DNA from: Psychrosphaera algicola
GTDB taxonomy: Bacteria > Pseudomonadota > Gammaproteobacteria > Enterobacterales > Alteromonadaceae
Length of the DNA stretch: 64,000 bases
Assembly: GCF_028401425.1 (NCBI RefSeq)
Contig: NZ_JAQOMS010000002.1
Location: 806,001 to 870,000 of the forward strand
Direction: 5' to 3'
The notes under the pieces are model-generated. The model searched no databases and was not told the origin of the DNA. It was given only the letters and a program-made list of their open reading frames with translations. Shown here in pieces: positions 58,323-64,000 of this stretch. Positions within the stretch are counted from its first letter, which is position 1. Every line of letters starts with the position of its first letter. The position numbers and the translations under genes are program-made.

Positions 58323-59480
58323 ATGAATACGTCCTTAACTGAAGAACAACAACTAATCCAAGATACTGCTCGGCAGTTTGCAGAACAAGAACTTGCTCCT
58401 GTGGCGGCAAAACATGATATTGCACCTGATCAAACGTTGTTTTTAAGTAATCTAAAACAACTTGCCGAACTCGGATTTATGGGACTTAACACAAATGCCG
58501 ATTATGGCGGAACAGAAGCAGGCACTGTTGCTTTTAGCTTGGCAATTACTGAACTTGCAAAAAGTTGCGCTGCGACAGCGGTAACCACATCTGTCACTAA
58601 TATGGTTGCAGAAGTCATCCAAGCAGTCGGCAATGAGCAACAAAAACAACACTATTTACCTAAAATATGTTCAGGCGAATATCCAGCAGCAGGGTTCTGT
58701 TTAACCGAATCAGGTGCAGGCAGCGATCCTTCCTCTATGCGCACATCGGCTGTTAAAGACGGCGACGACTATATTCTAAATGGCTCAAAAATATTTATTA
58801 CAAGTGCAGAGTTTGCTGGGGTATTTGTCGTTTGGGCCGTCACTGATAAAGACGCGCCAAACGGCAAGGGTATTTCGTGTTTTCTTGTCGAAAGACAAAC
58901 TCCCGGCGTCATCATTGGGCCAGCAGAGCACAAAATGGGGCAAAAAGCGTCACCTACCAATGAAGTGATCTTTGAAAACTGTCGTGTGCCGTCCTCTGCA
59001 TTAATGGGAAAAGAAAATCAGGGTTTTAAAGTGGCTGTTACAGAGTTATCTGGAGGCCGAATTGGCATCGGTTCGTTAGCGCTTGGTATTGGTTTGGCGG
59101 CGATGGATGTAGCGCGAAGTTACATAGCAGAACGCAAACAATTCGGTCAAACCTTAGATAAATTTCAAGGATTGCAATGGATGTTAGCTGACCGTTATAC
59201 CGACTTGGAAGCCGCCCGTATGTTGTTAATGAACGCAGCAAGTTTAAAAGAACGTGGTAAACCATTTGCAAAAGAGGCTTCTATGGCAAAACTATTTGCC
59301 TCTGAAAAAGCAAATTCAGCCTGTTATGACGCTCTGCAAATGTTAGGTGGTTACGGCTACATTAAAGAGTATCCATTAGAACGATTTGCCCGAGATGTTC
59401 GAATTACCTCAATATATGAAGGTACGTCAGAAATACAACGTATTGTCATTGCCCGCGAACTATTAAAAGAACTAAATTAG
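58323..59480 (+). CDS. Acyl-CoA dehydrogenase
   Basis: FAD-dependent acyl-CoA dehydrogenase of the short/branched-chain type, 385 residues and intact. Features: AAGFCLTESGAGSDPSSMRT, IFITSAEFAGVFVVWAV, GSLALGIGLAAMDVARSYI, MLGGYGYIKEYPLERFARD and the catalytic Glu in SIYEGTSEIQRIVIAREL. It is 9 bases before an SDR that looks like 3-hydroxyacyl-CoA dehydrogenase, so the pair probably serves two steps of a fatty- or amino-acid-derived acyl-CoA degradation. The specific acyl chain cannot be read from sequence. Confidence 0.88.
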   Translation: MNTSLTEEQQLIQDTARQFAEQELAPVAAKHDIAPDQTLFLSNLKQLAELGFMGLNTNADYGGTEAGTVAFSLAITELAKSCAATAVTTSVTNMVAEVIQAVGNEQQKQHYLPKICSGEYPAAGFCLTESGAGSDPSSMRTSAVKDGDDYILNGSKIFITSAEFAGVFVVWAVTDKDAPNGKGISCFLVERQTPGVIIGPAEHKMGQKASPTNEVIFENCRVPSSALMGKENQGFKVAVTELSGGRIGIGSLALGIGLAAMDVARSYIAERKQFGQTLDKFQGLQWMLADRYTDLEAARMLLMNAASLKERGKPFAKEASMAKLFASEKANSACYDALQMLGGYGYIKEYPLERFARDVRITSIYEGTSEIQRIVIARELLKELN

Positions 59481-59489
59481 AGGCCTGTT

Positions 59490-60268
59490 ATGGATCATAA
59501 AAATAAAGTAGCCGTTATTACTGGCGGCGCATCAGGGTTAGGAAAAGCAACATGTGAGCAACTTGTTAAATTGGGTTTAAAAGTTGCTATTTTTGATTTA
59601 AATGAAGAACAAGCAAAACTGACCGTAGAATCTTTAGGTGAAGAGAACGCGATTTATTGCCTTGTTGATGTAACTGATGAATTATCAACCCAAAGTGCGT
59701 TCAAAAAAGTCCTAAATCATTATGGCGCTATCCATGTTTGTGTTAACTGCGCCGGTATTGCTCCAGCTGCAAAAGTACTTGACCGAGATGGTACTGCTAT
59801 GGCCTTGAGTAAATTTACGACGGCCATAAATATTAATTTAATTGGCACATTTAACGTTGCTAAGTTAGCGGCAGAATACATGGCTAAAAATGAGCCACTG
59901 AATGACTCTCTCGAACGCGGTGTAATAATTAATACGGCGTCAGTGGCCGGCTATGAAGGGCAAATGGGACAAAGTGCTTATGCTGCAAGTAAAGGCGCAA
60001 TCATCGCGCTTAGTTTACCGATGGCGCGTGATTTAGCTCGTTCAGGTATTAGAGTGAATGCAATCGCCCTACAGGTATCATGGGAACACCGATGTTGTTA
60101 GGTATGCCAGACAATGTGCAGGAAAGTTTAGTCAATAATATCCAATTTCCGAAACGCATGGGTTACCCAGCAGAATTTGGTGACTTAGTAGGACATATTA
60201 TTGCGAATGCTTATATTAACGGTGAAACCATTAGACTAGATGGCGCGATAAGAATGCAACCTCGCTAA
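59490..60268 (+). CDS. SDR family 3-hydroxyacyl-CoA dehydrogenase-like protein (one frame break)
   Basis: Short-chain dehydrogenase similar to type II 3-hydroxyacyl-CoA dehydrogenase, 259 residues joined. NAD loop TGGASGLGKATCEQ, NCAGIAPAAKV, catalytic Ser/Tyr/Lys in NTASVAGYEGQMGQSAYAAS then KGA. One C is missing in the run near 60066; correction gives IAPTGIMGTPMLLGMPDNVQ and the end ETIRLDGAIRMQPR. It shares a transcript with the upstream acyl-CoA dehydrogenase. Confidence 0.87.
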
Positions 60269-60281
60269 AGAGGTTGCACTT
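60256..60281 (+). terminator. Probable terminator of the acyl-CoA dehydrogenase/SDR operon
   Basis: GCAACCTC/GAGGTTGC, an 8-base stem with loop GCTAAA, overlapping the SDR stop codon, followed by ACTTTT. The T run is short. Confidence 0.5.
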
Positions 60282-60330
60282 TTACCAAATCAGAGTCGTT
60301 TAATAAAGCTTAACAGGGGCTTTTTAGCTG

Positions 60331-60608
60331 TTAGGCATAAAAATCTAAGTGGCGACGACCTTCGTTGTCACGATAGACGCCCTTGCCCTTGGAATTTGTC
60401 TCAGTTTCATCTTTTTCTTCCGGCTCGACTTCTAACGTATCATCATCTTTAGACGCCGCATGTTGATGTTGATTTTGATTTTTAGGATCGTCTTCACTAA
60501 TTTCACGTGACTTACTATCTTTATATGTTGGGTTTATTGCATAATGATTTTTTTATCCGGCTCATTTGGAATAGGACGCGTCAACACGCTATATAAAAAA
60601 TCTACCAT
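60331..60608 (-). CDS. Small acidic hydrophilic protein of unknown function (one frame break)
   Basis: Not named by homology. 92 residues: MVDFLYSVLTRPIPNEPDKK, then, after one missing base in the T7 run (60550-60556 region), NHYAINPTYKDSKSREISED, a stretch rich in Asp, Glu, Asn, Gln and His (NQNQHQHAASKDDD), and the basic/aromatic end GVYRDNEGRRHLDFYA. The strong ribosome site AAAGGAGCTGAGAT sits just before the ATG at 60608, which is the main reason to call it a gene. It is divergent from the his leader and convergent with the SDR gene. Probably cytoplasmic and disordered. Confidence 0.6.
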
Positions 60609-60816
60609 ATCTCAGCTCCTTTAATTTTATATTGTCACAATTTTGACATTTAAATCGGAATATAGTTCACTTATTAACCATTTATCGACAGTTATTCAAT
60701 TTAGTTGAGTTTTTGATATTTTTTTATAAAAAGTCGGTTGCATTTTCCTCAAAATGAGCATAATTTGAATAATAACTCTAAATCAGAGCAAAAAATTAAA
60801 AGAAGCGAACCTGAAA

Positions 60817-60861
60817 ATGACTACAACAATTTGGCATCATCATCATTTACCAACGAAATAG
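60817..60861 (+). CDS. hisL: his operon leader peptide
   Basis: 14-codon open frame encoding Met-Thr-Thr-Thr-Ile-Trp-His-His-His-His-Leu-Pro-Thr-Lys. Four consecutive His codons before an intrinsic terminator and hisG are the hallmark of ribosome-mediated attenuation. When charged tRNA-His is scarce the ribosome stalls at the His codons and the terminator is avoided. Confidence 0.9.
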   Translation: MTTTIWHHHHLPTK

Positions 60862-60917
60862 TTTTCAGCTGATTTCGCTGGAGATTATTGTAATAGTCTC
60901 CTAAGCACAGCATTGCA

Positions 60918-60948
60918 AACCCCGGAGGCTACACCTTCGGGGTTTTTT
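60918..60948 (+). terminator. his attenuator terminator
   Basis: AACCCCGGAGG and CCTTCGGGGTT form an 11-base stem with loop CTACA, then T6. A competing upstream hairpin GGAGATTATT/AATAGTCTCC lies between it and the leader stop. It lies 41 bases before hisG. Confidence 0.88.
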
Positions 60949-60989
60949 ACATTTTAACGATTTAAATAAAAATATTTTGGGACACCAAC

Positions 60990-61889
60990 ATGACTGACAA
61001 ATCTAGACTCCGTATAGCAGTACAAAAAAAGGCCGATTGAGTGACGAATCACTGAAATTACTTAAAGCAATTGGCGTAAAATTGTCGATCCGAGATAGAT
61101 TGCTCATCGCTCATTCAACCAACCTACCTATCGACTTATTACTTGTCCGTGATGATGATATTCCAGGTTTGGTGATGGATGGTATTGCTGACCTCGGATT
61201 CATTGGTGAAAACGAGCTTGAAGAAAAAATGTTAGAACGTGAAGCTGCAAATGAACCGGCTGATTACAAACTACTTAAACGTCTCGAATACGGCGGATGT
61301 CGTTTATCAATTGCTGTTCCAAACGAATTTGAATACGAAGGCCTTTCATCATTTGAAGGAACAAGTATCGCAACAACTTACCCACAGCTTCTAAAACGAT
61401 TTTTACAAAAAAATAACATCGCAGCACAGCCAGTAATGTTAACGGGTTCAGTAGAAGTAGCCCCTCGTGCTGGTATCGCCGACGCAATATGTGACCTCGT
61501 TTCTACCGGTGCAACTCTAGATGCTAATGGATTATACGAAGCGATTGAAATATTTAAATCAAAAGCAGTTTTGATCCAAAAACAAGAAACCTTGTCTGCT
61601 GATAAACAACAATTGATCGATACTTTACTGCCGCGCATCAACGGCGTTATGCAAGCGAAAGAATCAAAATACATCATGTTACACGCGCCAAAAAACAAGT
61701 TAGAGCAAGTTAAGGCTTTATTACTAAGGTGTTGAAAACCCAACTGTTTTACCTTTATCTGGGAATGACGACCAAGTGGCTATTCACGTTGTTAGTAAAG
61801 AAAATCTATTCTGGGAAACGATGGAAAACCTAAAAGATTTAGGCTGTACGTCGATTTTAGTTATGCCAATTGAAAAAATGATGGGCTAA
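60990..61889 (+). CDS. hisG: ATP phosphoribosyltransferase HisG (two frame breaks)
   Basis: First step of histidine synthesis, joining ATP and PRPP; feedback-inhibited by histidine through its C-terminal domain. 299 residues, the long form. MTDKSRLRIAV begins at 60990. The A7 run 61023-61029 lacks one base (should read VQKKGRLSDESLKLL). DGIADLGFIGENELEEK and the PRPP loop ending DLVSTGATLDANGL are conserved. A second break near 61725 is followed by GVENPTVLPLSGNDDQVAI and the end MPIEKMMG. hisD starts 3 bases later. Confidence 0.93.
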
Positions 61890-61892
61890 TTT

Positions 61893-63219
61893 ATGATTAC
61901 ATGGCAGTCACTGTCGTCGTCGCAGCAATTACAGGTGTTAGAACGCCCTGTAATTGCAGGTCGCCAAGGGTTAACTTCGACAGTACAGGACATTATAAAA
62001 CAAGTACGAACTCAAGGCGACGCAGCGTTATTGGCGTTGGCAGAAAAGTTTGATGGCATTACCTTGCCACAGCTTAAATTGACTGACCAACAAAAACAAA
62101 AAACGCTGACCTTATTATCACCAGAAGCAAAAGCAGCAATTGATTTAGCTTACAACAACATTAAGCAATTTCACCAAGCACAAGTGGCACAAGATATTAG
62201 TATCACGACTAGTGAAGGTGTGAATTGTCAGCTAATCAATCGCCCTATTGCTGCGGTCGGACTATATGTTCCAGGTGGCAGCGCGCCACTTCCATCAACG
62301 GTTTTAATGTTAGGTGTCCCGTCGCAAATATCAGGTTGTAAACGGGTGGTTTTGTTTACTCCAGCGGACACAAGACCAGAAAATTACGGCAGTATTACAC
62401 CAGAAATATTGTACGCGGCGGAAATTTGTGGTGTCGATGAAATCTATTTATCAGGCGGCGCACAGGCGATTGCTGCAATGGCTTATGGAACGGAGTCAGT
62501 CAAAAAAGTAGATAAGATTTTTGGTCCAGGTAATAGTTTTGTTACAGAAGCAAAACAGCAAGTGAGTTTAGACCCTGCTGGTGCGGCAATCGATATGCCA
62601 GCTGGCCCGTCAGAGGTCCTTGTGATTGCCGATAAAAATGCTAACCCAGAATTTATCGCAGCAGACTTGTTGTCTCAGGCTGAACACGGTCCTGACTCGC
62701 AAGTTATTTTAGTCGCAGATGACGTGAACGTAATTAACGAAACTGCAGCGGCAATCGAACGACAACTTGCCGTTTTGACAAGAGCCGACATTGCCCGAAA
62801 AGCACTAGCTAATAGTCAGCTTATTTTAACTGAATCACTTGATCAAAGCATTGAGATCAGCAATAGATATGCACCTGAACACTTAATAGTTCAAACAGAT
62901 AATGCGACGGAATTATTACCACTGCTCGACAATGCCGCTTCTATCTTTTTAGGGGCCTACACACCTGAAAGTGCTGGTGATTATGCGAGTGGCACTAATC
63001 ATGTATTGCCAACATATGGCTATTCTAAAGTACTTAGCTCGTTAAACCTTAGCAGATTTTAATCGTAAATTCACCGTGCAAACAGTCACTGAGACAGGTA
63101 TTAAAAATATCGGTCCAGCTATTATGACATTAGCGAATGCTGAAGGTCTTGATGCCCATAGAAATGCCGTAAAAGTGCGACTAGATGCATTAACTGCAGG
63201 AGCGGACAATGACAACTAA
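61893..63219 (+). CDS. hisD: Histidinol dehydrogenase HisD (frame break near C-terminus)
   Basis: Zinc- and NAD-dependent oxidation of histidinol to histidine, the last two steps. About 441 residues. Landmarks: GLYVPGGSAPLPSTVLMLGV, DKIFGPGNSFVTEAKQQVS, AIDMPAGPSEVLVIADKNAN, LLSQAEHGPDSQVILVA and APEHLIVQT. One extra base near 63053 ends the open frame at 63062; the corrected reading is LADFNRKFTVQTVTETG, stopping at 63219. The last 11 bases overlap hisC. Confidence 0.94.
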
Positions 63220-64000
63220 TATTGATAACTTAGTTAGTGAACTGATTCGCCCAGAGTTGAAGACTCTAAAACCTTATGAGTCAGCTAGACGTTTGTTCTC
63301 AATGGCAAATGCCGGTGAAGTCGATACCGTTTGGCTAAATGCTAACGAAAATCCTTCAGTCCCAGAGATCTCAATAAACCCAGCCCTCTATAACCGTTAT
63401 CCAGATTTTCAGCCTGAGCCGCTAATTGCCGCTTATGCTGAATACGCTGGGGTTGAAACCAATCAGGTATTATCAACACGTGGCGCGGACGAAAGCATCG
63501 AATTATTGATACGTACATTTTGTCGTGCCGATGGCACTGATTCGATTGTCATTTGCCCACCGACGTACGGTATGTATGCCATAAGTGCCGAAACGCACGG
63601 AGCATTAATCAAAAAAGTACCGCTAACTCCTGAGATGCAATTGGATTTACCGGCGGTTTATCAGAACTTAGAAAATACCAATATTGTTTTTGTTTGTAGT
63701 CCAAACAATCCGACCGGCAATATTATCAATCGTAATGACTTTATTGCGTTGCTTGATGAGTGCAAAAATAAATGCCTTGTAGTAGCAGATGAAGCCTACA
63801 TTGAGTTTTGTCCTGAAGCGACGATGGTCGATTTACTGGTGACTTATCCAAATCTTGTTATCACACGTACGTTATCAAAAGCCTTTGGCCTTGCAGGATT
63901 ACGTTGTGGTTTCACTTTGGCGGATCCAAGCGTAATTGATGCATTAAAAAAGTTATTGCACCATATCCAGTCCCTGCTCCGGTTGCCCAAATCGCAACAG
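63209..64000 (+). CDS. hisC: Histidinol-phosphate aminotransferase HisC (partial, runs off the window)
   Basis: PLP-dependent transamination of imidazole-acetol phosphate. It starts ATG at 63209 (MTTNIDNLVSELIRPELKTL) inside the end of hisD. Then WLNANENPSVPEI, RGADESIELLIRTFCR, SPNNPTGNIIN, VVADEAYIEF and the PLP-Lys segment LSKAFGLAGLRCGF. One base is missing in the A6 run at about 63945-63950; the corrected frame continues VIAPYPVPAPVAQIA to the window edge. Confidence 0.93.
   Translation, partial: MTTNIDNLVSELIRPELKTLKPYESARRLFSMANAGEVDTVWLNANENPSVPEISINPALYNRYPDFQPEPLIAAYAEYAGVETNQVLSTRGADESIELLIRTFCRADGTDSIVICPPTYGMYAISAETHGALIKKVPLTPEMQLDLPAVYQNLENTNIVFVCSPNNPTGNIINRNDFIALLDECKNKCLVVADEAYIEFCPEATMVDLLVTYPNLVITRTLSKAFGLAGLRCGFTLADPSVIDALKKLLHHIQSLLRLPKSQQ

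Overview
The window is 64 kb of a low-GC gammaproteobacterial chromosome. Gene content and order point to a marine member of the Alteromonadales, Colwelliaceae/Thalassotalea-like. This is inferred from blocks such as lolB-ispE-prs divergent from hemA-prfA-prmC, tesA divergent from ybbA-ybbP, miaB-ybeZ-ybeY-ybeX-lnt, and prpB-prpC-acnD-prpF behind a GntR regulator; no search was run. There is no phage, insertion sequence, rRNA or CRISPR array. Nearly half of the genes, including essential ones (hemA, prfA, pth, lnt, gltX, hisG), carry single-base frame breaks, mostly missing bases in A/T or C/G runs. The simplest reading is uncorrected long-read or draft consensus error, so I annotate joined genes and mark each break.

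Layout. 0-17.5 kb: a ketoacyl synthase III-like gene, kdsA, a DUF819 membrane protein, sirB1, sirB2, an HD-GYP response regulator, prmC, prfA and hemA on the minus strand. lolB, ispE and prs face away, followed by a collagen-like lipoprotein (minus) and rplY-pth-ychF. 17.9-18.4 kb: tRNA Met-Leu-Gln-Gln with promoter and terminator. 18.5-26.9 kb: a FadL-type outer-membrane protein, ubiF (minus) and miaB-ybeZ-ybeY-ybeX-lnt. 27.0-29.3 kb: an unusual cassette described below. 29.5-38 kb: HDOD protein, PatB-type C-S lyase, a histidine-phosphatase lipoprotein, and an RND efflux pair divergent from a LysR regulator. 38-45 kb: the methylcitrate (propionate) operon with repeated GntR-type operators. 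45-54 kb: a candidate structured RNA, TatD, an orphan MlaC, a gamma-glutamylcyclotransferase-like protein, a CBS protein, ybbP-ybbA, tesA and a solute-binding protein. 54-57 kb: four tRNA-Glu plus tRNA-Ala next to gltX, an EVE protein and three tRNA-Val. 57-60.6 kb: a class 3 lipase, an acyl-CoA dehydrogenase/SDR pair and a small acidic protein. 60.8-64 kb: the his operon with its leader peptide and attenuator (hisG, hisD, hisC; hisC runs off the end).

Most interesting region: 27037-29318. A 253-residue protein joins a PqqD-like fold (resembling RiPP recognition elements), an internal twin-arginine signal, a Ser/Glu/Lys/Gln-rich low-complexity stretch and a C-terminal sorting-signal-like tail. 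It converges on a two-gene operon encoding a P4H-type 2-oxoglutarate/Fe(II) oxygenase and a short ATP-grasp enzyme. Together they look like a substrate plus two tailoring enzymes of an exported, post-translationally modified protein. I do not recognise this combination as a described system; the functional link is inference.
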